11,970 nt of DNA from Actinomycetes bacterium (GCA_030624785.1 JAUXJK010000026.1:1-11970), one strand, 5' to 3'. Numbered from the stretch's first letter, positions 1 through 6,323 are shown. The notes: generated from the sequence alone by a model not told the origin. Numbers and translations are program-made.

Positions 1-76
1 CCAACTCGTCGTGCTCGAGTGGCGCAAACTCCGCAATGCATTGTGCAACCGATGTACCCATGTGCTCGTCACCCAA
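1..76 (-). CDS. 5' fragment of an unidentified protein (runs off left edge)
   Basis: An open frame on the minus strand starts with TTG at 76 and stays open to the window edge, giving about 25 residues that begin LGDEHMGTSVAQC (initiator Leu read as Met). The start is chosen because GGGAGGAG at 90-83 lies six bases upstream, an excellent Shine-Dalgarno; an in-frame ATG at 61 is the alternative. The fragment is acidic and is too short to assign to a family. It lies downstream of, and on the same strand as, the aspartase-like gene, with 187 bp between them. A competing plus-strand frame across the same bases runs to a TGA near 115 but has no visible start inside the window, so it cannot be excluded. 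Confidence 0.5.
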   Translation of the reverse strand, partial: MGDEHMGTSVAQCIAEFAPLEHDEL

Positions 77-82
77 GATGAT

Positions 83-90
83 CTCCTCCC
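83..90 (-). promoter_or_regulatory. Shine-Dalgarno deciding the TTG start at 76
   Basis: GGGAGGAG on the minus strand, six bases before TTG at 76. It is one of only three strong Shine-Dalgarno sequences seen in the window, and it is the main reason for believing the left-edge fragment. Confidence 0.5.
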
Positions 91-140
91 AAACTCCACC
101 GAAGCTCCTCCAACGAACACACCGTGACGTCCTACCCCGT

Positions 141-162
141 CGGGTGGAAGGGCACTCACCCG
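141..162. terminator. Weak hairpin in the gap after the lyase gene
   Basis: Arms CGGGTG (141-146) and CACCCG (157-162) form a 6 bp stem around a 10 base loop. It sits in the 187 bp gap downstream of the minus-strand lyase gene and could slow or end its transcript. No T-tract follows on either strand, so an intrinsic terminator is only a possibility. The same gap also holds the palindrome CGCTTCGAAGCG at 203-214. Confidence 0.2.
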
Positions 163-263
163 CATGAGGGGTTGAATTCCCCCAGAAGAGGTAGTAGGAG
201 GCCGCTTCGAAGCGCGAACCGGGCCCCAGAAGGGTCGCCGAGCGCCGGCGGGGCGTCTGCTTT

Positions 264-1571
264 CTAGGAGCCGGAAGTGGGGTCAGGCCGGCTTCGAGCC
301 GCCTCGGCAGCGGCCGAGTATCCCTCAATGGCGGCAAGCTCGACGAGCTCAGCGTAGGAGCCTTCGAGGTGATGCCGGGTTCGACGCTCGTCGTACTGAA
401 GACCCGAGATACAGCGATCTGCAAAGAGCCTGGCCACCGCACCGACTGACTGGAAGCTCTCGAGAACATGGCGCGCAATGACCGGCTCCATGACGTTGAG
501 CTCGAGCTCACCACCAGCCACGGCCGCCTCGATCGTCGCCACCGCACCACGAATCTCGTAGGACACCTGGAGCACGAGCTCGGGAAGTACCGGGTTCACC
601 TTCCCCGGCATCGCCGAGGAGCCGGCTTGCAGGGCCGGGAGGCGAACCTCACCAACGGGCCCTGACGAGAGAAAGCGCAGGTCGGCAGCGATCTTCGCCA
701 TGAGACCACTCGCGCGGGCGAGATCGGAGATCACAGCGACGTACCCGTCGAGATGCGCGAGAGCGTCGAAGAGATCAGGAGCCGGCTCGATGCTCAATTC
801 GCTCTCTTCGGCAAGAGCCGATACCACGCGCTCGATGTAGCCAGCTGGAGCGCCGAAGCCCGTACCGATCACGGTGGCTCCAATCGGCACGAAACGAAAT
901 GCGTCGAGCGATCGCTCCAGATCGGCGCGCACGCGACGTAGGCCGCTCGCCTGCGCACGATGCGCGGCGGCTGCGGGCAACGGGAGCGCATCCTGTAGAC
1001 ACGTTCGGCCCAGCCGTTCGAGGTCGCCGAGCTCAGCGGCCTTCTGATCGAGCGAGCTCTCCAGGTAGCGAAGTCCCTCAAGCGTGGGCCTGGCGACAGC
1101 GATGACAGACAGGAGCATGGCCGTCGGGTACACGTCATTCGTCGACTGAGAGCGATTGACGTGGTCGTTGGGCTGCACCGGCGTGTACTCGCCCGGATTT
1201 CCTCCAAGCAGCTGATTCGCACGGTTGGCGATGACCTCGTTCGCGTTCATGTTGGTCGACGTGCCCCCGCCTCCCTGCACGATCTCGAGCGGAAACTCGG
1301 CATCGTGCTGTCCAGCAGCGACCTCGCGACCGGCCTCGACAATCGGTGTAGCCAGCTTGTCGTCGAGTTCGCCGAGGTCGGCGTTTGCTCTCGCCGCGGC
1401 AACCTTGACGTGGCCGAGTGCGCCGATCAGTGCGGGTTGCGAGCCAAGCATGACGCCGGAGACGGCGAAGTTCTGTCGAGCTCGCGCCGTGTGAACGCCC
1501 CACAGAGCTTCCTTCGGCACCTCGACCTCGCCAAGGGCATCGCGCTCAACCCTCGTTTCATTCTCGGCCAC
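264..1571 (-). CDS. Aspartate ammonia-lyase-like enzyme (fumarase/aspartase superfamily)
   Basis: 435 residues from a GTG start. Superfamily blocks appear in order: GGGGTSTNMNANEV (about 100-113), PNDHVNRSQSTND (134-146), GRTCLQDALPL (188-198), and the signature loop GSSAMPGKVNP (317-327), whose first serine (318) matches the catalytic base. LRFLSSGP, LPALQAGSS and NVMEPVI are typical of aspartase; fumarase has LGSGP and NVFKPV-like versions. The expected role is reversible deamination of L-aspartate to fumarate and ammonia, or of a related amino acid, in the cytosol. Two oddities: Cys191 stands where Bacillus aspartase has His188 (Gln in E. coli AspA), and the protein ends about 30 residues early, losing most of the small C-terminal domain. 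The two other frames just beyond the stop do not restore it. There is no clear Shine-Dalgarno. The dipeptidase-like gene diverges 31 bp away. The family is certain; the substrate is inferred. Confidence 0.85.
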   Translation of the reverse strand: MAENETRVERDALGEVEVPKEALWGVHTARARQNFAVSGVMLGSQPALIGALGHVKVAAARANADLGELDDKLATPIVEAGREVAAGQHDAEFPLEIVQGGGGTSTNMNANEVIANRANQLLGGNPGEYTPVQPNDHVNRSQSTNDVYPTAMLLSVIAVARPTLEGLRYLESSLDQKAAELGDLERLGRTCLQDALPLPAAAAHRAQASGLRRVRADLERSLDAFRFVPIGATVIGTGFGAPAGYIERVVSALAEESELSIEPAPDLFDALAHLDGYVAVISDLARASGLMAKIAADLRFLSSGPVGEVRLPALQAGSSAMPGKVNPVLPELVLQVSYEIRGAVATIEAAVAGGELELNVMEPVIARHVLESFQSVGAVARLFADRCISGLQYDERRTRHHLEGSYAELVELAAIEGYSAAAEAARSRPDPTSGS

Positions 1572-1579
1572 GGCGCAGA

Positions 1580-1585
1580 ACTCTA
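1580..1585 (-). promoter_or_regulatory. Putative -10 element for the lyase gene
   Basis: TAGAGT on the minus strand, eight bases before the GTG start at 1571. With initiation about seven bases downstream the mRNA would be leaderless or nearly so, which fits the absence of a Shine-Dalgarno. The matching -35 would have to lie inside the start of the divergent dipeptidase gene. Confidence 0.35.
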
Positions 1586-1587
1586 AC

Positions 1588-1593
1588 TACGAT
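1588..1593 (+). promoter_or_regulatory. Putative -10 element for the dipeptidase-like gene
   Basis: TACGAT on the plus strand, nine bases before ATG at 1603. It fits TAnnnT and would give a near-leaderless transcript. It lies two bases from the opposing TAGAGT of the lyase gene, so polymerases on the two promoters would compete for the same DNA. Confidence 0.35.
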
Positions 1594-1602
1594 GACACCG
1601 GC

Positions 1603-2595
1603 ATGACCGCAAGCCTCCACGAGCGATCGCTCGTTATCGACGGTCTCCAGATATGTAGTTGGAGCAGAGAGATCTTCGAAGAGCAACACGCCGCGGGCCT
1701 GAGCGCTGTCAACTGCACCTGCAGTATTTGGGAGGGGTTCGCCGCGACCATGGAGAACGTGGCGACGTTTCGCGCTCGGATCAAGGAGAACGCAGACATC
1801 TTGCGTCCGATCTCAGATGTCGCCGATATCGAGGCTGCCAAGAGCGAGAAGCGCGTCGGTGTGATTCTGGGTTTTCAGAACACCTGGGCGATTGAAGACA
1901 GAATCGATCGGCTCGAGCTCTTCCACGGTCTCGGCGTGCGCGTCATTCAGATGACCTACAACACGCAGAACCTCGTCGGCGCAGGCTGCTGGGAGTCACA
2001 CGATGGCGGCCTATCTGACTACGGGCGCGATGTCCTTGCCGAGATGAATCGCCTCGGTATCCTCGCCGATCTCTCGCACGTGGGCTCACAGACGGCGGCC
2101 GACGTCGTCGAGGCCTCCGAGTCCCCGGTCGTGTACTCGCACGTATGCCCGCACGCCTTGAACCCGCACCCGCGCAACAAGACCGACGACCAGATACGCG
2201 CGGTTGTCGAGCGCGGCGGACTCGTGGGCGTCACCTTGCTGCCGTGGTTCCTGAATGCGGATGGCGTTGCCAGCCGCGACGACTATCTGGGCGCAATCGA
2301 ACACATGATCGATGTCGCTGGCGAAGAGAGCATCGCCATCGGGACCGACTTTATGCAGGGCTACGGGCTCGAGTTTCTCACGTGGCTGCGGCGCGATAAG
2401 GGCGTTGGAAGGCTGCTCGCGCCGATGCCCGACCCGAATGCTGCCCTCGTAGCGGCCCCAACCGGGCTCGAGCGCATCGCGACGCTTCCGACACTCACCG
2501 CCGCCATGGAGTCACGCGGATGGTCGAATCAACGCATCGAACGGGTGCTCGGCTTGAACTGGCTTCGACTATTTGGCGACGTCTGGCAGAACTAA
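1603..2595 (+). CDS. Membrane dipeptidase-like protein (peptidase family M19)
   Basis: 330 residues; a single-domain amidohydrolase-type barrel of the renal dipeptidase family. Family marks that can be seen are DLSHVG (His159), YSH (His180), HPRNK (Arg191) and IGTDF (Asp249), matching the two metal histidines, the substrate arginine and the late aspartate. The usual N-terminal H-x-D pair is absent: the motif reads VIDGLQI (Leu15, Ile17). The bridging glutamate of renal dipeptidase aligns with Gln92 in GFQNT. From memory, a proteobacterial and actinobacterial subfamily shares DGL-x-I and GFQN, so this is probably a real subfamily and not decay. Its members are sometimes found near betaine or dimethylglycine catabolism genes. 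No signal peptide is seen, so it should be cytosolic. No Shine-Dalgarno precedes the ATG. It may cleave a dipeptide-like or N-acyl amino-acid compound with altered metal use. Confidence 0.85.
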   Translation: MTASLHERSLVIDGLQICSWSREIFEEQHAAGLSAVNCTCSIWEGFAATMENVATFRARIKENADILRPISDVADIEAAKSEKRVGVILGFQNTWAIEDRIDRLELFHGLGVRVIQMTYNTQNLVGAGCWESHDGGLSDYGRDVLAEMNRLGILADLSHVGSQTAADVVEASESPVVYSHVCPHALNPHPRNKTDDQIRAVVERGGLVGVTLLPWFLNADGVASRDDYLGAIEHMIDVAGEESIAIGTDFMQGYGLEFLTWLRRDKGVGRLLAPMPDPNAALVAAPTGLERIATLPTLTAAMESRGWSNQRIERVLGLNWLRLFGDVWQN

Positions 2596-2602
2596 CCGCC
2601 GC

Positions 2603-2617
2603 CGAGGGAGAACCTCG
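2603..2617. terminator. Small hairpin between convergent genes
   Basis: CGAGG (2603-2607) and CCTCG (2613-2617) pair around loop GAGAA. The hairpin fills the 22 bp gap between the stop codon of the dipeptidase-like gene and that of the convergent secreted-protein gene. The stem is only 5 bp and lacks a T-tract, so it is a weak bidirectional terminator candidate. Confidence 0.3.
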
Positions 2618-3556
2618 CTAGGCGAAGTTGCAGCGACGGTCTGGATCGTTCAGAGAAGTGCGGATCTCTTCCATGGCGCGCTCATGTTCAACGTGGTCGG
2701 CATTGGATGGGCGGAAGGTTGGAAGCGCATTGCCCGCCCATACGACATCGGGCGTGACGCCCGGGCCTTCGACCACGATGCGGTAGCGCTCACCCCAGCC
2801 ACGATTGGTACCCCAGCGGTCGGTGAGGTTCTTGGCAAGAAGCACGCAGAACGTGCCCGTCGGGTAGTGAACGCGCAAGGAATCGGCACGCCACCATCCC
2901 GGACCGTAGCCGGAGTTGAACGTGTCGGCGTAGACACGGCGCGCAAAGGCTTGATCGGTCTTTCCGAATCGCTTCTTCGGAAAACCATGAACGGCTACGC
3001 CGCGATACGTGCGGCGGCCGAACAGCTCGGGGAAGCGACTCGGATGCATCCAGTCATGCCACACCTCTAGCCGGGCCAGCTCGCCCGTGAAGTGAGAGAG
3101 TCTCAGCTCCGTGGTGTAGTGGAAGCGATTCGACGCCGGGCCACCGTGGTAGGGAAGGCTTCGCTGCCAACCCTGGAGAACCCAGTAGCTGCCATCCGGC
3201 GCCTTGCAGGCGGCTACGAGAAACGCGATCTGTGGCCCGTCGTAGGCACGGCACTGATCGCCAAACCGCTTCCACACGGCCTTGCCTCGCGTCTTCCAGC
3301 CCCCCGAATAGTCGAGACGCAGCCTCACCTGTCGCCCATTCGCGTTGGGATGCAGAGCGTTGATCGCACCCGAAGCGAGCACGCGGACTCGCTTCCCCGT
3401 GGGTTTCGTGAACGTGACGAGTGCGTCTCCGGCGGCATTCACACGCAGCCGCACATCACTCGCGTCACGAGTGACAAGTTGGCTCGCGCTGGCAGCTGTC
3501 GCGAGCGACAGTGCCACCAGAATCACGAGTGCGGAAGCGACGGGAACGCGACGCAT
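2618..3556 (-). CDS. Secreted protein of unknown function
   Basis: 312 residues. The N-terminus has two arginines, a hydrophobic stretch (about 5-22) and an Ala-Ser-Ala processing site near 22-24, a Sec signal peptide. The mature part is rich in Trp, Tyr and Arg, with four cysteines at 102, 117, 237 and 309. C102 and C117 flank a hydrophobic strand and could form one disulfide, with the other two pairing across the C-terminal half. Segments such as YGPGWWRADSLRVHYPTG look conserved, but I do not recognise a named domain. No transmembrane helix follows the signal peptide, so the protein is probably exported and soluble. It lies 98 bp downstream of the hyuB-like gene on the same strand, and has its own candidate -10 element and no Shine-Dalgarno. 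The gene is secure; the function is unknown. Confidence 0.8.
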   Translation of the reverse strand: MRRVPVASALVILVALSLATAASASQLVTRDASDVRLRVNAAGDALVTFTKPTGKRVRVLASGAINALHPNANGRQVRLRLDYSGGWKTRGKAVWKRFGDQCRAYDGPQIAFLVAACKAPDGSYWVLQGWQRSLPYHGGPASNRFHYTTELRLSHFTGELARLEVWHDWMHPSRFPELFGRRTYRGVAVHGFPKKRFGKTDQAFARRVYADTFNSGYGPGWWRADSLRVHYPTGTFCVLLAKNLTDRWGTNRGWGERYRIVVEGPGVTPDVVWAGNALPTFRPSNADHVEHERAMEEIRTSLNDPDRRCNFA

Positions 3557-3567
3557 CGAAGTGCGAG

Positions 3568-3573
3568 ACGCTA
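3568..3573 (-). promoter_or_regulatory. Putative -10 element for the secreted-protein gene
   Basis: TAGCGT on the minus strand, 11 bases before ATG at 3556. It would give a leader of only a few bases, in keeping with the missing Shine-Dalgarno. No convincing -35 is seen. Confidence 0.25.
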
Positions 3574-3654
3574 CAACATTGGCTCACGGATTTCAAGACA
3601 CAGGTCAGCCAACTGTGCGAACTGCTCTACGAGTCAGCGCCCGAGTCGGGGCCT

Positions 3655-5469
3655 TCAGCGCTCGCCACGACGCTGTTCGCGACGCGCGCGCGTCGCATCC
3701 TCGTCGACGACAAGTGCTGGCTCAGTGCCGAGGATGACCCCGTACTGCTCGTCCGCGAGCTCCAGGGCGATGAACCCGTCGAGCACGTCTTCACGTACGG
3801 CGGCCGGGGTGCGATCGAGTGGATCGCCGTACCCGGCGCCATTTGGTGCCTCGATACGGATCACGTCGCCCTCGCGGCACGGTATGCCCGTGACCTTGGC
3901 CGGGAAGGACTCCTCGTCGTCCCGCCCCGGATTCCTCGTGACGGCGGCGGTAACTCCATCTGCACCGCCAAACACGCCGCGCGGCGCGTCGTAGTGTCGG
4001 TCGCCCTCACTGGAATACACACCGTCAACGAGATACCGGTTCTCGCGGACGATTCCTATTCCGCCTCGCCAACGTCCAGGCGCAGCAGGAGAATCGCGAA
4101 GCTCATACCGATCGCAGCGCATCGGGAAGCGCATGTCGAGCTCCTCGATCGGATTGTTGCGCGTATTCACCATGAGATTGTCCACTGAGTCCATCGCGTC
4201 TTTGCCGTGGCGGCCTCCGTAGGAGCCCTCGTTGACCTCGAGGTAGATCCAGTATTCGCCGCTTGACTCCTGAAACCCTGAGTAGGAGCAGAAGTGGATG
4301 CCGGCCGAGTTTCCGGCCGTTGTCTTGGTTGGCAAAACGTCGGATAGAGCTAGCAAGGTGTTGTCGATGACCCTTTGGATCTGGCAGAAGCGCGTGAAAC
4401 ACGCTCGGGGGAACCGCGGGTTGTAGATCGTGCCCTTCGGTGCGATCACATTCACGGGCCTGAAGATGCCGTCGTTCTGTGGAACGTGCTCCGGATAGGT
4501 CACCTCATCGAGCAACAACGTGCGAATCGCGAAGTAGCACGCCACAAGCAGTGACCCTTCGAACGGGACGTTGTAGCCCGTAGGCACCTCGGGATGCGAA
4601 CCCGTGAGGTCGATCGTGATCGAGTCGCCCTCCACTCGTACCAACGTTTCGACGCGGAGGCGTACATCGCGATGCACCGCGTCGTCGTCGAGCCATCCCG
4701 TTGGCGCTCGATACTCCCCGTCCGGGATCTTCTCGATCTCGGCACGAAGCATTCGCTCCGAGTAGTCCATCCACTCGTACGCGGCACTCATCACCATGTC
4801 CACGCTGTAGCGCTCGAGCAGTCGCTGGAATCGCCGTTTGCCCAACTCGCAGGCCGCGTGCATCGCCTCAAGATCGCCACGGTTCATGCTTTCGGTGCGC
4901 ACGTTGTCGAAGATCATGCGGTCAAGGTCCTGGTTCAACTCGCCAGCCTGATACCAGCGCAGACCGTTGTAAATCTTGGCCTCCGCGTACAGGTCAAACG
5001 CGTCGGCGTTGATGCCGGGGTACGAACCGCCCACGTCTAGTACGTGCGCGGTCACGGCGGAGAATCCGAGCAGCTCTCCCTCCCAGAAGATCGGAACGGC
5101 TACAGCGATGTCAGGAGTGTGAGACGCGCCGAGGTACGGGTGGTTGTGCACGATCACGTCGCCGTCCTCGATGTCGCCTTCGAGGCGCTGCATGAATCCG
5201 CGGATGTACCACGGCAACGAGCCGATGTGAAGTGGGGTCGTGTCGGATTCGCAGATCTCGCGCCCCTCGACATCGAAGATGCCCGCTCCGAGGTCTTCAG
5301 ACTCGCGGATGATCGAGGAGTAGCTCATACGGAAGAGCACGCCCGCCATCTCCTTGGCCACGGCGTGGAACGCACCACCGAGCACTCGCAGCGTGATCGG
5401 ATCAACCTCGATCCTCGGCCGATCAGGTAGGCCGGGCTGGCGACCGACTTCGTACTCAGCAGCGCTCAT
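3655..5469 (-). CDS. Hydantoinase B / oxoprolinase-type protein (HyuB family)
   Basis: 604 residues from ATG at 5469. The frame is open further upstream to 5562, but GGGGGGAG sits just before 5469, and the extra 31 residues look unlike the family and would lie antisense to the neighbouring gene. Family marks: DPITLRVLGGAFHAVAKEM (23-41), FDVEGREICESD, GDVIVHNHPYLGASHTPD (103-120) and AHVLDVGGSYPG (141-152), with His117, Asp120, His142 and Asp145 as likely metal ligands. The C-terminus has GGxGxxRENRYLVDG and ends YGVILG...VDEDATRARREQR, typical of the family. HyuB proteins normally pair with an ATP-using HyuA subunit to open hydantoins, N-methylhydantoin, oxoproline or caprolactam, or to carboxylate ketones. 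No hyuA lies next to it here. The protein should be cytosolic. The family is certain; the substrate is unknown. Confidence 0.9.
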   Translation of the reverse strand: MSAAEYEVGRQPGLPDRPRIEVDPITLRVLGGAFHAVAKEMAGVLFRMSYSSIIRESEDLGAGIFDVEGREICESDTTPLHIGSLPWYIRGFMQRLEGDIEDGDVIVHNHPYLGASHTPDIAVAVPIFWEGELLGFSAVTAHVLDVGGSYPGINADAFDLYAEAKIYNGLRWYQAGELNQDLDRMIFDNVRTESMNRGDLEAMHAACELGKRRFQRLLERYSVDMVMSAAYEWMDYSERMLRAEIEKIPDGEYRAPTGWLDDDAVHRDVRLRVETLVRVEGDSITIDLTGSHPEVPTGYNVPFEGSLLVACYFAIRTLLLDEVTYPEHVPQNDGIFRPVNVIAPKGTIYNPRFPRACFTRFCQIQRVIDNTLLALSDVLPTKTTAGNSAGIHFCSYSGFQESSGEYWIYLEVNEGSYGGRHGKDAMDSVDNLMVNTRNNPIEELDMRFPMRCDRYELRDSPAAPGRWRGGIGIVRENRYLVDGVYSSEGDRHYDAPRGVFGGADGVTAAVTRNPGRDDEESFPAKVTGIPCREGDVIRIEAPNGAGYGDPLDRTPAAVREDVLDGFIALELADEQYGVILGTEPALVVDEDATRARREQRRGER

Positions 5470-5472
5470 GGT

Positions 5473-5480
5473 CTCCCCCC
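5473..5480 (-). promoter_or_regulatory. Shine-Dalgarno fixing the hyuB-like start
   Basis: GGGGGGAG on the minus strand ends three bases before ATG at 5469. It supports this start over the longer frame beginning at 5562, which would overlap the selenoprotein gene on the other strand. Confidence 0.6.
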
Positions 5481-5498
5481 TACAGACGTCACACGTGG

Positions 5499-5505
5499 CA
5501 AGATA
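5499..5505. promoter_or_regulatory. Shared divergent -10 region between hyuB-like and selenoprotein genes
   Basis: CAAGAT (5499-5504) on the plus strand ends six bases before ATG at 5511, a leaderless spacing. The same bases read on the minus strand give TATCTT (5505-5500), which suits hyuB with a leader of about 23 bases carrying its Shine-Dalgarno. One AT-rich patch may thus serve both directions. Confidence 0.35.
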
Positions 5506-5510
5506 ACCGG

Positions 5511-6260
5511 ATGAAGCGTTCTTTGACGCTCTTTTGGCGCCCATCCTGAGCTTCGTGCGCACAGGCCAGGGAGTTCCTTGGCGACAACGACATCGCGTTC
5601 GAGTCCGTAAACGTCACTGCTGATGGCGGGCTTGATCGCTGGCGCGAGGCGGGTGAACCGCTGATCCCGTCACTCCTCGTCGATGGAATTGCCACACCGA
5701 TTCTTCACAAATCACAGCTCGCATCGCTGCTTGGCCTGCCTGTCGCCAGCAGCGACGACACGCGACGCGTTGCAGGTGACACCATCTCGATCCTCGACTC
5801 GTGGACGACGGTGATCGAACCAGTGGACTGGGAGATCTTGATCGCTCCAACGCCATCGCGTGGGCGGACGATCCGCAACCTCACGGTCAACGTTTTTCAT
5901 CCGTTCGAGCTGTTGCCCACCGCGTGGACGGACGGACGATTCGAGTGGGATCCCGACCGGGACGACGAACGTGAAGCGCAGATCGAAACCGCAGAGGCGC
6001 TGCACAACTACGCGTCGGCGATCGCTCAGGTGTGGATGGCAACCCTTCTCGAGATCGATCCCGCCCTCGTAGGCGATGATCGGCGTGTTGACTCACCGAG
6101 AGGTGAAATCTCGTTTTCGAACCTGCTCGAGCAGCAACGCTGGCACGCCGCTTTCCACTATCGGCAGATCACAACGTTCCTCACCTCGCGAGGGCAAGAC
6201 GTCAGGCCGCTCGATCTCACCGGTTTCGCTGGACTGGATCTCCCAGAGGGCGTCTTCTAG
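5511..6260 (+). CDS. Putative selenoprotein: glutaredoxin-like domain (UxxC) fused to DinB-like domain
   Basis: 249 residues if the in-frame TGA at codon 13 (5547-5549) is read as selenocysteine. Residues 5-77 look like a glutaredoxin: strand LTLFWRPS, then U13-A14-S15-C16 at the CxxC position, helix AQAREFL, strand FESVNV, and LIPSLLVDG with the expected cis-proline (Pro53). Residues about 80-245 resemble the DinB / mycothiol-dependent isomerase fold, with FHPFELL (His130) and WHAAFHYRQI (His212, His216) as candidate metal ligands. The start is ATG at 5511 with no Shine-Dalgarno and a -10-like CAAGAT six bases upstream. The frame is open from the TGA to TAG at 6258, and a SECIS-like hairpin follows the TGA. 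A plausible role is thiol/selenol redox or thiol-transfer chemistry in the cytosol. The alternatives are a nonsense mutation, or a shorter DinB-only protein from GTG at 5811, which would leave the well-preserved glutaredoxin half unexplained. The Sec machinery is not in this window. Confidence 0.75.
5547..5549 (+). other. In-frame TGA, proposed selenocysteine codon (U13)
   Basis: The TGA falls exactly where a glutaredoxin-fold protein has the first cysteine of CxxC: W-R-P-S-[TGA]-A-S-C. Replacement of this cysteine by selenocysteine is a recurrent feature of bacterial UxxC selenoproteins. A stop here would separate the only in-frame ATG from 237 intact codons. Confidence 0.7.
5553..5590 (+). 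promoter_or_regulatory. Putative bacterial SECIS element
   Basis: The core hairpin is GCCAGGG (5565-5571), loop AGTT (5572-5575) and CCTTGGC (5576-5582), seven pairs including one G-U. The loop has G at its second position (5573), 23 bases after the TGA, inside the 16-37 range and matching the loop rule described for bacterial SECIS. A lower stem TCGT (5553-5556) with ACGA (5587-5590) can extend it across an internal loop to 38 bases. The element is coding sequence at the same time. The fold was done by hand. Confidence 0.6.
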
Positions 6261-6323
6261 TCGCGATCGATCTACCGACGGAAATGGCCGCTATGCAGGG
6301 ACAACATCCGGCCATCTCCGTGC

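Noticed and set aside
168..182. GGGG-TTGAATT-CCCC resembles a tRNA T-arm
   Set aside because: The loop has G where tRNAs have C56, the stem has only four pairs, and no anticodon or D arm or acceptor stem can be fitted around it.
264..1571. Fumarase identity for the lyase
   Set aside because: The SSGP, LPALQAGSS and NVMEPVI blocks fit aspartase, and the GRTH histidine of fumarase is absent.
3092..4188. Long plus-strand open frames across the secreted-protein and hyuB-like genes
   Set aside because: They are antisense to two well-supported genes, have arginine/serine-rich composition typical of shadow frames in GC-rich DNA, and match no family.
5470..5562. Longer N-terminus for the hyuB-like gene
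   Set aside because: The extra 31 residues do not look like the family, a strong Shine-Dalgarno precedes 5469, and the extension lies antisense to the glutaredoxin-like region.
5811..6260. DinB-only protein starting at GTG 5811
   Set aside because: GTG falls in the middle of a continuous coding frame (TWTTVIEPVDW), has no ribosome site, and leaves the upstream glutaredoxin-like coding sequence unexplained. Kept only as an alternative.
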